The notes under the pieces: model-generated
What the model saw: the letters and a program-made list of their open reading frames with translations, nothing else
Told to the model about the DNA's origin: nothing
Databases searched by the model: none
Origin: Xanthobacteraceae bacterium
GTDB taxonomy: Bacteria; Pseudomonadota; Alphaproteobacteria; Rhizobiales; Xanthobacteraceae
Reading direction: 5' to 3'
DNA: 64,000 bases
Assembly: GCA_029239875.1 (NCBI GenBank)
Contig: JARBUD010000010.1
Coordinates: forward strand, 50,130-114,129
In this document: piece by piece, positions 44,190 to 54,295 of the stretch
Position numbering within the stretch: the stretch's first letter is position 1
Layout: each line of letters opens with the position of its first letter
Made by a program: the position numbers and the translations under genes

Positions 44190-45170
44190 TCACTGGCTGA
44201 CGATCTTTCCGTCCGACACCACCTGGCGCCAGCGGTCCTCCTCCGCCTTCTGGAAGGCGGCGAACTGCTCGGGCGTGTTGGCGACGATCTCGAAGCCGAG
44301 GTCGTTGAACTTGGTCTTCACCGCCGGATCGGCGAGCGCGGCGGCGAAGGCGTCGACCACCTTCTTGCTCACCTCGGGCGGCAGCCCCTTCGGCGCCGCG
44401 GCGGCCTGCCAGGAATAGACGTCGAGCCCGTCGACGCCGGCTTCCTTCATGGTCGGCACCTCCGGCAGCACCGGGTTGCGCTCGGCGGCGGTGACGCCGA
44501 GCACCTTCAGCTTGCCGGCCTTGATGTGGCTGGCGACCGCCCCGAGATTCTGGAACGACACGTCGGAATGGCCGGCGATGAGATCGGCGATGGCCGGCCC
44601 GCCGCCCTTGTAGGGCACATGGATGCCGGTGGTGCCGGTCAGCTGCCAGAACAGCGCCGCCGTCAGGTGGTCGGACGAGCCGGCGCCGGAGGAGGCGAAC
44701 GTCACCTTGTCCGGGTTCTTCTTCAGATACGCCACCAGTTCCTGCACCGTGTTGGTCGGGAAATCGGGATTGGCGACCAGCACGTTCGGCGTGCGCACCG
44801 CCACGGTGAGCAGGTCGAAATCCTTGCCCGGCGCATAGCCGAGCTTGGGATTGAGCGCGGGATTGATGGCGTAGACGCCGATCGAGCCGACCAGCAGCGT
44901 GTAGCCGTCGGCGGGCGAGTTCTTCACATGCTGCGCACCGGTCGCGCCGTTCGCGCCCGGGCGGTTGTCGATCACGACGGGCTGGCCGAGCTTCTCCTGC
45001 ATCTTCGGCAGCATCAGGCGCGCCGTGCTGTCCGAGGCGCCGCCCGGCGGGAACGGCACCACGACGGTCAGCGGCCGGTCGGGAAAGGACTGGGCAAGGG
45101 CGGGGGCGGCGGCAGAGCCGACGCAAAGCGCCGCAACCAGCGCCAGCGGGGCGATCTTGAGATGGGACAT
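44190..45170 (-). CDS. TctC/Bug-type periplasmic binding protein (no permease genes adjacent)
   Basis: 326 residues, Sec signal peptide (LALVAALCVGSAAAPALAQS), then Bug fold: RPLTVVVPFPPGGASDSTAR, VVIDNRPGANGATGAQHVKN, SPADGYTLLVGSIGVYAINP, TGIHVPYKGGGPAIADLIAG, VLPEVPTMKEAGVDGLDVYS. Full-length, ATG 45170 with AGGAGG upstream. Leads the binding protein-dehydratase-aldolase operon, so probably binds the sugar acid. No tctAB genes adjoin, so it must share permeases, possibly those at the left edge. Confidence 0.92.
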   Translation of the reverse strand: MSHLKIAPLALVAALCVGSAAAPALAQSFPDRPLTVVVPFPPGGASDSTARLMLPKMQEKLGQPVVIDNRPGANGATGAQHVKNSPADGYTLLVGSIGVYAINPALNPKLGYAPGKDFDLLTVAVRTPNVLVANPDFPTNTVQELVAYLKKNPDKVTFASSGAGSSDHLTAALFWQLTGTTGIHVPYKGGGPAIADLIAGHSDVSFQNLGAVASHIKAGKLKVLGVTAAERNPVLPEVPTMKEAGVDGLDVYSWQAAAAPKGLPPEVSKKVVDAFAAALADPAVKTKFNDLGFEIVANTPEQFAAFQKAEEDRWRQVVSDGKIVSQ

Positions 45171-45292
45171 GGTTCCTCCTGTCGCGTCGGATGACGCATG
45201 GGGCAGGAGCCGGCGCCGGCTTGGCGTTGGCGCATGGTCTCCTCCGGTTCCCCGGCTTTGCGGGGTTGGCCACGATGGGCGGAGAAACTGAA

Positions 45293-45310
45293 ACACTAAT
45301 GCATCAGTGT
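45293..45310. promoter_or_regulatory. Near-perfect 18-bp palindrome, putative GntR operator
   Basis: ACACTAATGCATCAGTGT: 16 of 18 positions are symmetric. It lies in the divergent space between the TctC gene (start 45170) and the GntR gene (start 45342), a usual operator position. Confidence 0.6.
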
Positions 45311-45341
45311 CGTCAACTCGAGTTTGCGCTATGGTGCCGCC

Positions 45342-46040
45342 ATGGACACCCCGACCCATCCGCGCCCGACGCGCGATCCCTCCCGCCATGCCGCGCCGCA
45401 GGTCTTCGACTATCTGCGTGAGCGCATCATCGCGCTGGAGCTGCCGCCCGGCGCGCTGATCTCGCGCAGCGAGCTGCAGGATCTGTTCGGCTTCTCCTCC
45501 ACGCCGGTGCGCGACGCGCTGCTGAAGCTGCAGGAGGAATCGCTCGTCGAGATCTTCCCGCAGCACGCGACGGTGGTGAGCCCGATCGACCTGAAGCTCG
45601 CGCGGCAGGCGCATTTCCTGCGCCGCTCCATCGAGCAGGAGGCGGTGCGCACCATCACGCTGATGGAGGAGGGCGCGGAGGTGGTGCGGCGGCTGGAGAC
45701 GGTGATCGACGTCCAGGCCGCGCTGCTCGCCCGTGGCGACCTGCCCGGCTTCGAGAACGCCGACCGCGAGTTCCATCGCATCTTCTTCGAGACGGTCGGC
45801 GTGCCGGAGCTGTGGAAGATGACCCGCCGCTATGCCGGCCACATCGACCGCATCCGCCGGCTGCACCTGCCGATGCCGGGCAAGGCGCCCCAGGTGATTG
45901 CGGATCATCGCGCCATCGTCGCGGGCATCGCCTCGGGCGACGTGGCGGCGGCGCAGGGCGCGCTGCGCGAGCACCTGTCGAAGTCGCTGGCCTTCACCCC
46001 CGATCTGCGGGCGCGCTGGCCGGACTATTTTCGCGACTGA
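45342..46040 (+). CDS. GntR-family (FadR subgroup) transcriptional regulator
   Basis: 232 residues. Winged helix (LRERIIALELPPGALISRSE, LQDLFGFSSTPVRDALLKLQ, EESLVEIFPQHATVV) and FCD domain with metal-ligand-like residues (ENADREFHRIFFETVG, VIADHRAIVAGIASGD, REHLSKSLAF). ATG 45342 (MDTPTHPRP) is preferred to a TTG six codons upstream. Divergent from the sugar-acid operon and probably its repressor. Confidence 0.92.
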   Translation: MDTPTHPRPTRDPSRHAAPQVFDYLRERIIALELPPGALISRSELQDLFGFSSTPVRDALLKLQEESLVEIFPQHATVVSPIDLKLARQAHFLRRSIEQEAVRTITLMEEGAEVVRRLETVIDVQAALLARGDLPGFENADREFHRIFFETVGVPELWKMTRRYAGHIDRIRRLHLPMPGKAPQVIADHRAIVAGIASGDVAAAQGALREHLSKSLAFTPDLRARWPDYFRD

Positions 46041-46176
46041 GCCTTATGCCGCCCATCCGGGCGCCCTTCCGGACGGGCGCGATCCCCCGCCGTCCTCCCC
46101 GCCACGACGCTCTTCCGCCGCGCTCGACAGGTCACGAAATGCATCTATCGGAACGTCCGCCGAGCCGCCCTGTGCT

Positions 46177-49100
46177 TCAGAACCTCAGGACGAAGCTGCC
46201 GCGCACGCCGTGGTCCTCGGCATCGCTGGCGAGCTGGCCGGAATAGGCGATGCCGAGCCGGGCATCGGCGCTGACGGCGATGTCGAGGCCCGCCTCCACC
46301 ACCGCCGCGTCGCGCGCGATCGGCACGCCGGCGATGGTGAAGGGCACGTCGCCGCTCAAGGCGAAGGTCAGCTCCGGCGTCACGTCGCCGAAAGCGTGCC
46401 GCCAGCCGAGCGTGCCGCGCGCGGTCACCGCCATGCCGTTGGTCACGCCGAGCAGGGCGGAGCCGCGCAGGCCGAGCGTGGTGAAGGTCGCGTCCAGCGA
46501 CTGGTCGCCGGCACTGAGCACCGCGACGCCGCCCGTCTCGGTGAAGCCGCCGGTACGAAGGTTGACATAGGCCACGCCGGCGAACGGCTCGAGCGCGACG
46601 CCGCCGAGCGCGATGGCATAGCCCACCTCGCCGAACAGCTGCGCGGTGGCGGCGTCGTAATCCGCGGTCGCGAGCTCGGCGAAGCCGGGGAAGGTGACCG
46701 AGCGCGAGGTGTCGATCTGGTGCCAGCTATAGGCGGCGCCCCCTCGCAGGCCCCACGGGCCCTGCTGGGTGCCGCCGTAGAGCGCGAAATGGACATTGTC
46801 GAGGGATGCCGAGGAGTTGCGGGCATCCACATCCAGCGAGGTCTGGGTGTAGCCGGCGGCAAGACCGAAGCGCCAGACTTCGGCGAAGGTGAGGTCGAAC
46901 CCGCTGATGAAGCCGCCGACGCTGCTGTCGAGGGCAGCGGCATTGCCGTCGCCGTCGAGCCTTCCCCAGGCGCCGATCGCCTGCGCCCAGGCCGCGGACA
47001 CGGGTTCATCGAGGGCCGGGGACGGCGCCGGCGCGGAGGTGACGGTCGGCACCTCCGGCCCCAGCGCCGCCAGCGGGCCGGGGGTGTTGCCGTAGGCCTG
47101 CCGCGCGCGGCCGAGCACCGCGTCGCGAAGGTAGCGCGACTCGTCGAGCATCACGCCCGCCGCGCTCGCATGCACCTCGCCTGATAGCGCATCGTAGGCT
47201 TGCCGAGCGCCTGCGCCGGTCGCCTGGTTGAACACGGCGGCACCGAGCGCGCTGTGGGTGCCGCTCGCCTGCAGCGCGTCGGCGACCGCGCGCTGGTTCG
47301 GCGTCCACGCCACCGAGTTGAACGGCCGCTGCGTGAGATCCAGGAAGACGTTGTTGGCATCGAAGCTGAGCGTCGGATCGAGGAACACGGAGCTGACCGT
47401 TGTCGACAGCGTCTCGGCGCCGCTCACGCCGCCCTCGGCGTGAAGGATGACGTAGCTGGTATGGGGGCCATAATCGTCGGGCGCGGCCGCCACCTGCACC
47501 GTGCCGCCGAGCGTCGCCGTGCCGCTGACATTGGTGCGGTCGGCGGCGGTCGCGGAGACTTCGATCTGCTGGGTCGCCGCGGGCGAAAGCGCGAGGTTGC
47601 CCTGCACGCCGAGCGTCCCGATCGAGTTGCCGGGCGCCAGCGTGCCGCCGTTGATCATGGTCGATGGCAGCGTGCCGGTGCCGCCGACGAGACTGCCGGC
47701 ATTCACCGTGAGCAGGCTCGATGTGGCGATCGAGCCGTTCACCACCAGCGCGCCGGCATCGACAGTGGTGCTGCCGGTGTAGGTGCTGGCGCCGGTGAGG
47801 ACGGTGGCGTCCGTGCCGTTCTGCTGCAGGGCGCCGCTGCCGGAGATGACGCCATCCAGGGTGAGCGTATCGGACAGGTTGATGGCCAGCACACCGTTAT
47901 TGACGACGTCGCCGGTGATCGAGCCCGAGGTGCCGCCGTCGCCGATCTCGAGCGTGCCGGCGCCGATGGTCGTGCCGCCGGTGTAGCTGTTGGCGCCCGT
48001 GAGGGTGAGCGTCCCGGCGCCGGCCTTGGCGAGTGCGCCGGTGCCGGAGACGACGCCGGTGAAGGTGACGTCGTCCGAGCGGTCGAAGGCGAGCACGCCA
48101 TTGTTCAGGACGTCGCCGAGGATCCAGCCCGACGTGCCGCCATTGCCGATCTGTAGCGTGCCGCCATGGATGGCCGTGCCGCCCGAATAGCTGTTGTCCG
48201 CCGCGAGCACGATGGTGCCGGCGCCGATCTTGACGATGCCGCCCGCGCCGATGATCGGGGCGGCAATCGTCGCGGTGGTCCGCGTGCCTTCGGCCCACAG
48301 GTCCGCCATGCCGGTCGGCGCCAGGGCGCCGCCGCTGCCGGCGACCAGCGTGTAGCCGTCGACGACGAATTCGAGGCTCTCGAAGTCCTGCGTGCCCTCG
48401 ACCGTCACGGTGCCGGGCGTGCCGTGGAATATCCCCTGCACCCCGCCCCAGAGCGTCGACATGCTGCCGTCGGCGTTCAGCCAGTTGGTGCCGGTCGCGC
48501 TCCAGACGCCGCTGCCTCCCACCGGGCTCGAGCCGCCCTGCCAGAACTGCGTCCTGGTGGGGTCGGCGTAGACCGTGAGGTTCACCTGCTGGGCGGTGGC
48601 GGTGTTGACCGCGGTCGTGAAATCCAGTGGCACGCTTCCGAGCGCCAGTCCGTTGTCGGTGAGGCTGCCGCCATACTCGATCAAATGGTACACGCCCGTG
48701 CCGAAGCCGGGCGCGCCGGTGATGTCGAGCGTGCCGTCGAGCGTCACGTTGCCGGCGACGTCGAACAAGGTGCCGCTTGGGGTGCCGAGCACGACATCGA
48801 CGTTCGAGGTCGCGTTGAGCGCCAGCGCGCCCATGCCCAGCGTCGATCCGCTTGCGCCGGCGAGGGTGCCGCCGTTCTGCACGGTCACCGCGCCGCCGAT
48901 GCTGCCAGAGCCGGTGAGTGTGGCGCCATCGGCGACGTTGACCGGGCCGGCGCCGAGCGAGCCGGCAACGTTGAGCGTGCCGGCATTGACGCTCGTCGCG
49001 CCGCCATAGGTGCTGGCGCCGGCGAGAATGGTGGTGCCCGTGCCGTTCTGCTGCAGGGCGCCGCTGCCGGAGATGGCGCCATCCAGGGTGAGGGTATCGG

Positions 49101-52100
49101 ACCGGTCGATGGCGAGCAGGCCGTTATTGACGACATCGCCGAGGATAGAGCCCGACGTGCCGCCGTCGCCGAGCTGCAGCGTGCCGGCGCCGATGGTCGT
49201 GCCGCCGCCATAGGTATTGGCGCCGGTCAGCGTCAGGGTGCCGCTCCCGGTCTTGGTGAGCGCGCCGGCACCGGAAATGACGCCGGAGGCGGTGAGATCG
49301 GCCGTGGTGCGCAAGGTGCCGCCGCCGCTGTCCAGCCTGATAGCGCGCCCCGTCGTGAAGGCCGCCCTGTTCTCCAGCGTGCCGCCGTCGAAGGCGAGGC
49401 CGCCGGACGCCGCGCCGAGATTGCTGTCAGCCGACACCGCCAGCGTGCCGGCCTTGATCACCGTGCCGCCCGAATAGCTGTTGGCCGCCGCGAGCACGAT
49501 GGTGCCGGCCCCGATCTTGACGATGCCGCCCGTGCCGATGATCGGGGTAGCAAGGGTCGCGGTCGTGTGTGCGCCTTCGGCCCACAGGTCCGCCATGCCC
49601 GTGGGAGCCAGGGCTCCGCCGCTACCGGCGACCAGCGCGTAGCCGTCGACGACGAATTCGAGGCTCTGGAAGGACTGCGTGCCCTCCACCGTCACGGTGC
49701 CGGGCGTGCCGTGGAATATCCCCTGCACCCCGCCCCAGAGCGTCGTCGACATGCTGCCGTCGGCGTTCAGCCAGTTGGTGCCGGTCGCGGTCCAGGTGCC
49801 GCTGCCCCCGACCGGGCTCGAGCCGCCCTGCCAGAACTGCGTCCTGGTGGGATCGGCGTAGACCGTGAGGTTCACCTGCTGGGCGGTGGCGGTGTTGACC
49901 GCGGTCATGAAGCCCGGCGGCTGGCTTGTGATCGCCAGCCCGTTATCGGTGAGGGTGCCGCCATACTCGATCAAATGGTACACGCCCGTGCCGAGGCCGG
50001 GGGCGCCGGTGATGTCGAGCGTGCCGTCGAGCGTCACGTTAGCGGCGACCTCGAACGTCGATGCCGTGCTCGGCGCGCCGAGCACGGCATCGACGTTCGA
50101 GGTCGGGTTGAGCGCCAGCGCGCCCATGCCCAGCGTCGATCCGCTCGCGCCGGCGAGGGTGCCGCCATTCTGCACGGTCACCGTGCCGCCGATGGTGCCG
50201 GCACCGGTGAGCGTCGCGCCATTAGCGACGTTGACCGGGCCGGCGCCGATCGAGCCGGCAACGTTGAGCATGCCGCCATTAACGCTCGTGCTGCCGGTGT
50301 AGGTGCTGGCGCCGGTGAAGATGGTGGTGCCCGTGCCGTTCTGCTGCAGGGCGCCGCTGCCGGAAATGGTGCCGGCGAAGGTGACGCTGTCCGAGCGGTC
50401 GAAGGCGAGCACGCCATTATTCAGGACATCGCCAATGATCGAGCCCGACGTGCCGCCGCCGCCGATCTGCAGCGTGCCGGCGCCGATGGTCGTGCCGCCG
50501 GTGTAGCTGCTGGCGCCGGTAAGGATGGTGGTGCCCGCGCCGTTCTGCTGCAAGGCGCCGCTGCCGGAGATGGCGCCGGCAAAGGTGACGTCGTCCGAGC
50601 GGTCGAAGGCCAGCACGCCATTATTGACGACATCGCCGAGGATCGAGCCCGCCGTGCCGCCGTCGCCGATCTGTAGCGTGCCGGCGCCGATGGTCGTGCC
50701 GCCGGTATAGCTGTTGGTGCCGGTCAGCGTCAGGGTGCCGTTCCCGGTCTTGGTGAGCGCGCCGGCGCCGGCGATGACGCCGCTCACCGTCAGGTCGGCA
50801 TCGGTCTGCAGCGTGCCGCCGCCGGCTTGCAGCGTAAGCGCGCGCGCCGTGGCGAAGGCGGAACTGTTCTCCAGCGTCCCGCCGTCGAAGCTCAGCCCGC
50901 CGGAGGCGGCGCCGAGATTGGCGTCGGAGGAGACCGACAGCGTTCCCTGGCTGATCGTCCAGGAGGTCACGGCGCTCGTCGTGCCCGTCAGCGTCCAGGT
51001 GCTGGTCCCCGTCTTCTCGAAAGTCTCGAAGCCCTGATATTGCTGGGTCGCACCGATCGAGCCGACGGCGAAGGTCCCGTTCAACGTCCCGTCCAGCGCC
51101 AGCGTGTCGTCGGTTCCGCCATTGGCGTTCACATTGCCCTGGATGTCGAAGCCGTCACGCAGCTCCAGCCGGTTGCCGCTGCCGGCGAAAGTGATGGCGT
51201 CAACGTGGTAGCTGGGGAGAAGCGGGCTCGTGCCGCCGTTGATCGTGCCGCCGTTGATCACGGTGCCACCGTTCACCGACACGCCGGTGCCTGGCGCGAG
51301 GGCGCTGCCGCCGCCGTTGATCGTGCCGTAATTGATCAGTGTGGCGCCATTGGCGAGCGAGACGCTGGCGCCGCCAGCGCCGGGGCCGCCACCGCCGCCA
51401 TTCCCGTCGGGGCCGTAGCCGCCGCTGCCGCCGTCGGCACCGGTGCCGCCGTTGATCGTGCCGCTATTGGTCAGGGTGGCGCCGGTGCCGGAGAGCGAGA
51501 CGCCAATGCCGCCGGCGCCGCCATCGCCGCCATCACCGCCGCGGCTCCCGGCGTAGTTGCCGTTACCTCCGGTGCCGCCATCGCCGCCGTTGATCGTGCC
51601 GTTGTTGGTCAGGGTGGCGCCAGTGCCCGAAAGCAGCATGCCGGCGCCGCCGCTGCCGCCGGCACCGCCCGGAGTGCCGATGTCGCCACCGCGACCAATG
51701 CCGCCGTAGCCACCGTCGCCGCCGGTGCCCCCGGTCCCGCCGGTGATCGTGAGGTTATTGGTCAGCGTGGCTCCGGTGCCCGAGAGCCAGACGCCGGTGC
51801 CACCGCCACCGCCGCCCGCGCCGTAGCCGCCATTGCCGCCGTCGATGCCAGCACCGCCGGCGCCGCCGCTGATGGAACCGCCATTGGTGATCGCGGCGCC
51901 GGCAGACGAGTAGATTCCGGCCCCACCGCTTCCGCTGCTGGCGCTGGTACCCGTGTTGGCCATGCCGCCGGTGCCGCCGGTGCCGCCGGTAATGGTCGAG
52001 GACGCGCCGATCGCCAGCTGGCTGTTCCCGGTGAGCACGAGGCCGATGCCGCCGGTGCCGCCCCCGCCGCCGTAGCCGGAGTCGACACCCGCGCCGTAAC

Positions 52101-52797
52101 CGCCAGTGCCGCCATTGCCGCCGGTGATGTCGCCGTCGATCTGGCCGAGGTAACCCGAACCGGTGACGACCGCGCCGAAGCCGCCGGCGCCGCCGCCGCC
52201 GCCACCGCCCTTGTGATAAAAGACAGCGCCGCTGCCGTCGCCGCCATTGCCGCCATTGCCGCCGGTCGCATCGCCGCCCGGCAGCGTGCTGCCGTAAAAG
52301 CCGTGCGCTCCGCCTCCACCGCCGCCGCCGCCCGCGCCGCCGCTGCCGCCGCCGCCATTGCCGCCGGTGCCGCCGCCGGTGGAGCCGGGAAGGCCGCCGG
52401 CGCCGGGGCTGCCGTCGGTGCCGTCATAGCTGCCGGTGCCGCCGTAGCCGCCGCTGACCCCGGCGCCACCGCCACCACCGCCGGCACCGCCATAGCCGTT
52501 ATTGGCGTAGGTGGAGCCGTTTCCGCCGATGCCTGTCGCGCTGTCGGTCCCCCCGGGGGCGCCGGGGTTGCCGTCGCTGCTGGCGCCGCCGCTGCCGCCG
52601 TCCGCGAAGACCGGTGTCGCCGGCACGATGAGGAGAGACCCCACCAAAGCGATGGCAACCAGCGCCGTCGTGCCGACGAGCGCCCGCCTCAGCCGGCGCG
52701 CGCGGCCGGAAGGATCGTGTGGGAGCCTTATGAGCCCATGCGCAGCGGTGATCGGAGCACCCTGCAGGTCCAAATGGGGCTTGGGACCCGGCGCCAC
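46177..52797 (-). CDS. Giant autotransporter adhesin (type V secretion)
   Basis: 2206 residues. Basic N-region, then a signal helix (about 41-65, ALVGTTALVAIALVGSLLIV to VFA). Residues ~66-500 are an extreme Gly-rich region (GGAGGGGGGAG, GGTGGTGG and LSGTGATLTNNGTINGG units). A beta-helix passenger follows, with many autotransporter-associated repeats (GTLTLTGTNSYTGGTTIGAG). Two long tandem copies of ~429 residues share ADPTRTQFWQGGSSPVGGSG and TGMADLWAEG. The last ~270 residues are an outer-membrane autotransporter beta-barrel (AWAQAIGAWGRLDGDGN) ending GVRGSFVLRF with terminal Phe. The start is GTG, two bases past the sulfotransferase stop; no ATG is found before the signal helix. Confidence 0.92.
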   Translation of the reverse strand: MAPGPKPHLDLQGAPITAAHGLIRLPHDPSGRARRLRRALVGTTALVAIALVGSLLIVPATPVFADGGSGGASSDGNPGAPGGTDSATGIGGNGSTYANNGYGGAGGGGGGAGVSGGYGGTGSYDGTDGSPGAGGLPGSTGGGTGGNGGGGSGGAGGGGGGGGAHGFYGSTLPGGDATGGNGGNGGDGSGAVFYHKGGGGGGGAGGFGAVVTGSGYLGQIDGDITGGNGGTGGYGAGVDSGYGGGGGTGGIGLVLTGNSQLAIGASSTITGGTGGTGGMANTGTSASSGSGGAGIYSSAGAAITNGGSISGGAGGAGIDGGNGGYGAGGGGGGTGVWLSGTGATLTNNLTITGGTGGTGGDGGYGGIGRGGDIGTPGGAGGSGGAGMLLSGTGATLTNNGTINGGDGGTGGNGNYAGSRGGDGGDGGAGGIGVSLSGTGATLTNSGTINGGTGADGGSGGYGPDGNGGGGGPGAGGASVSLANGATLINYGTINGGGSALAPGTGVSVNGGTVINGGTINGGTSPLLPSYHVDAITFAGSGNRLELRDGFDIQGNVNANGGTDDTLALDGTLNGTFAVGSIGATQQYQGFETFEKTGTSTWTLTGTTSAVTSWTISQGTLSVSSDANLGAASGGLSFDGGTLENSSAFATARALTLQAGGGTLQTDADLTVSGVIAGAGALTKTGNGTLTLTGTNSYTGGTTIGAGTLQIGDGGTAGSILGDVVNNGVLAFDRSDDVTFAGAISGSGALQQNGAGTTILTGASSYTGGTTIGAGTLQIGGGGTSGSIIGDVLNNGVLAFDRSDSVTFAGTISGSGALQQNGTGTTIFTGASTYTGSTSVNGGMLNVAGSIGAGPVNVANGATLTGAGTIGGTVTVQNGGTLAGASGSTLGMGALALNPTSNVDAVLGAPSTASTFEVAANVTLDGTLDITGAPGLGTGVYHLIEYGGTLTDNGLAITSQPPGFMTAVNTATAQQVNLTVYADPTRTQFWQGGSSPVGGSGTWTATGTNWLNADGSMSTTLWGGVQGIFHGTPGTVTVEGTQSFQSLEFVVDGYALVAGSGGALAPTGMADLWAEGAHTTATLATPIIGTGGIVKIGAGTIVLAAANSYSGGTVIKAGTLAVSADSNLGAASGGLAFDGGTLENRAAFTTGRAIRLDSGGGTLRTTADLTASGVISGAGALTKTGSGTLTLTGANTYGGGTTIGAGTLQLGDGGTSGSILGDVVNNGLLAIDRSDTLTLDGAISGSGALQQNGTGTTILAGASTYGGATSVNAGTLNVAGSLGAGPVNVADGATLTGSGSIGGAVTVQNGGTLAGASGSTLGMGALALNATSNVDVVLGTPSGTLFDVAGNVTLDGTLDITGAPGFGTGVYHLIEYGGSLTDNGLALGSVPLDFTTAVNTATAQQVNLTVYADPTRTQFWQGGSSPVGGSGVWSATGTNWLNADGSMSTLWGGVQGIFHGTPGTVTVEGTQDFESLEFVVDGYTLVAGSGGALAPTGMADLWAEGTRTTATIAAPIIGAGGIVKIGAGTIVLAADNSYSGGTAIHGGTLQIGNGGTSGWILGDVLNNGVLAFDRSDDVTFTGVVSGTGALAKAGAGTLTLTGANSYTGGTTIGAGTLEIGDGGTSGSITGDVVNNGVLAINLSDTLTLDGVISGSGALQQNGTDATVLTGASTYTGSTTVDAGALVVNGSIATSSLLTVNAGSLVGGTGTLPSTMINGGTLAPGNSIGTLGVQGNLALSPAATQQIEVSATAADRTNVSGTATLGGTVQVAAAPDDYGPHTSYVILHAEGGVSGAETLSTTVSSVFLDPTLSFDANNVFLDLTQRPFNSVAWTPNQRAVADALQASGTHSALGAAVFNQATGAGARQAYDALSGEVHASAAGVMLDESRYLRDAVLGRARQAYGNTPGPLAALGPEVPTVTSAPAPSPALDEPVSAAWAQAIGAWGRLDGDGNAAALDSSVGGFISGFDLTFAEVWRFGLAAGYTQTSLDVDARNSSASLDNVHFALYGGTQQGPWGLRGGAAYSWHQIDTSRSVTFPGFAELATADYDAATAQLFGEVGYAIALGGVALEPFAGVAYVNLRTGGFTETGGVAVLSAGDQSLDATFTTLGLRGSALLGVTNGMAVTARGTLGWRHAFGDVTPELTFALSGDVPFTIAGVPIARDAAVVEAGLDIAVSADARLGIAYSGQLASDAEDHGVRGSFVLRF
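48180..49466 (-). repeat. Tandem duplication within autotransporter, C-terminal-side copy
   Basis: A ~1.29-kb unit repeated in tandem with 49467-50755. Anchor CGGCCCACAG occurs at 48291 and 49578 (1287 bp = 429 codons); a second anchor at 48571 and 49861 is 1290 bp apart, the 3-bp difference being one codon (MSTLW versus MSTTLW). Boundaries are approximate. Confidence 0.8.
49467..50755 (-). repeat. Tandem duplication within autotransporter, N-terminal-side copy
   Basis: Partner of 48180-49466. Beyond about 50300 the alignment continues through the shorter beta-strand repeats, which are themselves internally repetitive, so the outer boundary is fuzzy. Confidence 0.7.
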
Positions 52798-52799
52798 CG

Positions 52800-53614
52800 C
52801 TAGACGACCCGCACCCCGCGCAGATTGCGCTTGGTGTCGCTCCAGAAGGCATCGTTCTCGACGCGGCGGACCAGGTCGGGCGGCAGGATGGTCTGCCGCT
52901 CGACGTGCTGCACCTTGGCGGCGACGCGATGCAGCCCCGGCGTGCCGAGCCGCGCGTCCAGCTCCTCCTCCGCGTAGTCGATGTGATCGAAGTCATGGTC
53001 GAACTGCGGCTGGCCGATGAAGTCGTAGACCGCCGCCATCGCCCTGGCCGGCTCGCGCGTCAGCGTCTCGTAGGTCAGCAGCATGAGCCGGTCGGCCTGC
53101 TCGCCGAAATAGGCTTCCTTGAGCGCGTTATAGGCGAAGCCGACCATGCCGTTCATGCCGAGCAGCCCGTCCACCCGGTTGTAGACCGTGCCGCCGGGCT
53201 CGAAACTGAGATCTTGGACGGCTCGAACTTGTTGCGCCGGACCAGCCGCTCCAGGCTGTCGAGCACCCAGTGTATGTCGCGCACGCAGGCGATCACCTTC
53301 GCGTCCGGGAACAGCGCCGCCAGCGCCGGCAGCTTGCTGCACCACAGGCGATTGGTGTCGAACACCAGCTTCGACGCCTGGATGTCCCGGTAATAGTTCT
53401 CGAACAGGCCAGCGAGGATGGCTTCGCGCTGCGCCTCCGTGATGAACAGGGCGAACTCGTTCTCCTGGCTCATCTGCCTGAGCAGGGCGGTGAACAGCGC
53501 GGCGACCGGACTGCTCATGGTGGCATGGACATTCGGATTCTGGCGGAGAATGCCGGCCAGCAGCGTCGAGCCCGCCCGCGGCAGGCCGGAGATGAAATGG
53601 ATGCCGTGCTGCAT
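52800..53614 (-). pseudogene. Sulfotransferase-like gene with frameshift
   Basis: N-terminal half from 53614 reads MQHGIHFISGLPRAGSTLLA (PAPS-binding P-loop type), ILRQNPNVHATMSSPVAALF, VFDTNRLWCSKLPALAALFP, KVIACVRDIHWVLDSLERLV, RRNKFEPSKI. The frame then fails near 53205-53215 and homology continues in another frame as LSFEPGGTVYNRVDGLLGMN, MLLTYETLTREPARAMAAVY, FIGQPQFDHDFDHIDYAEEE to the stop at 52800. One base missing (or two extra) explains it. Either a pseudogene or a sequencing error; otherwise all motifs look intact and the total length is normal (~270 residues). Confidence 0.8.
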
Positions 53615-53641
53615 GCCGCCTCGCGTGCCGATCGCTTCCAC

Positions 53642-54045
<404 letters not shown>

Positions 54046-54253
54046 CGGATATCGAGCTTCATGAATCCTTCGGCGCAGGAGGTGCCGCGGAAGTCGAAGA
54101 CCGGTTGAGGCTGGCCGGAGCCGGCGGCGCCGGGCCGCCGGGCGCCATCCGTCGCCCCTGATGAATTGCCGGTGTCGAGAGCAAGCTGCGCGGCGAACTG
54201 CGCGCCGTCCTCGAATGGACGGGGCGTCAAGCCACTGGAAAGAGCCCCAAAAC

Positions 54254-54287
54254 GACAAAGCCCGCAGCGCTTGCTGCGGGCTTTGTC
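54254..54287 (-). terminator. Intrinsic terminator, minus strand
   Basis: Perfect 15-bp stem GACAAAGCCCGCAGC / GCTGCGGGCTTTGTC with a GCTT loop. The T-tail (GTTTTGG) lies on the minus-strand side. It sits 8 bp beyond a sequence matching a tRNA 3' end, as if it once terminated a tRNA transcript. Confidence 0.85.
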
Positions 54288-54295
54288 AGGATAGT

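Noticed and set aside
51280..52560. Repetitive GCCGCCGGTGCC-type DNA that could be mistaken for a CRISPR-like or satellite array
   Set aside because: Repeats are irregular, have no spacer structure and are explained by Gly-rich codons of the autotransporter.
48166..52803. Very long plus-strand open frames opposite the autotransporter
   Set aside because: They mirror the Gly/Thr/Ser repeats of the real gene; no start, signal or family features.
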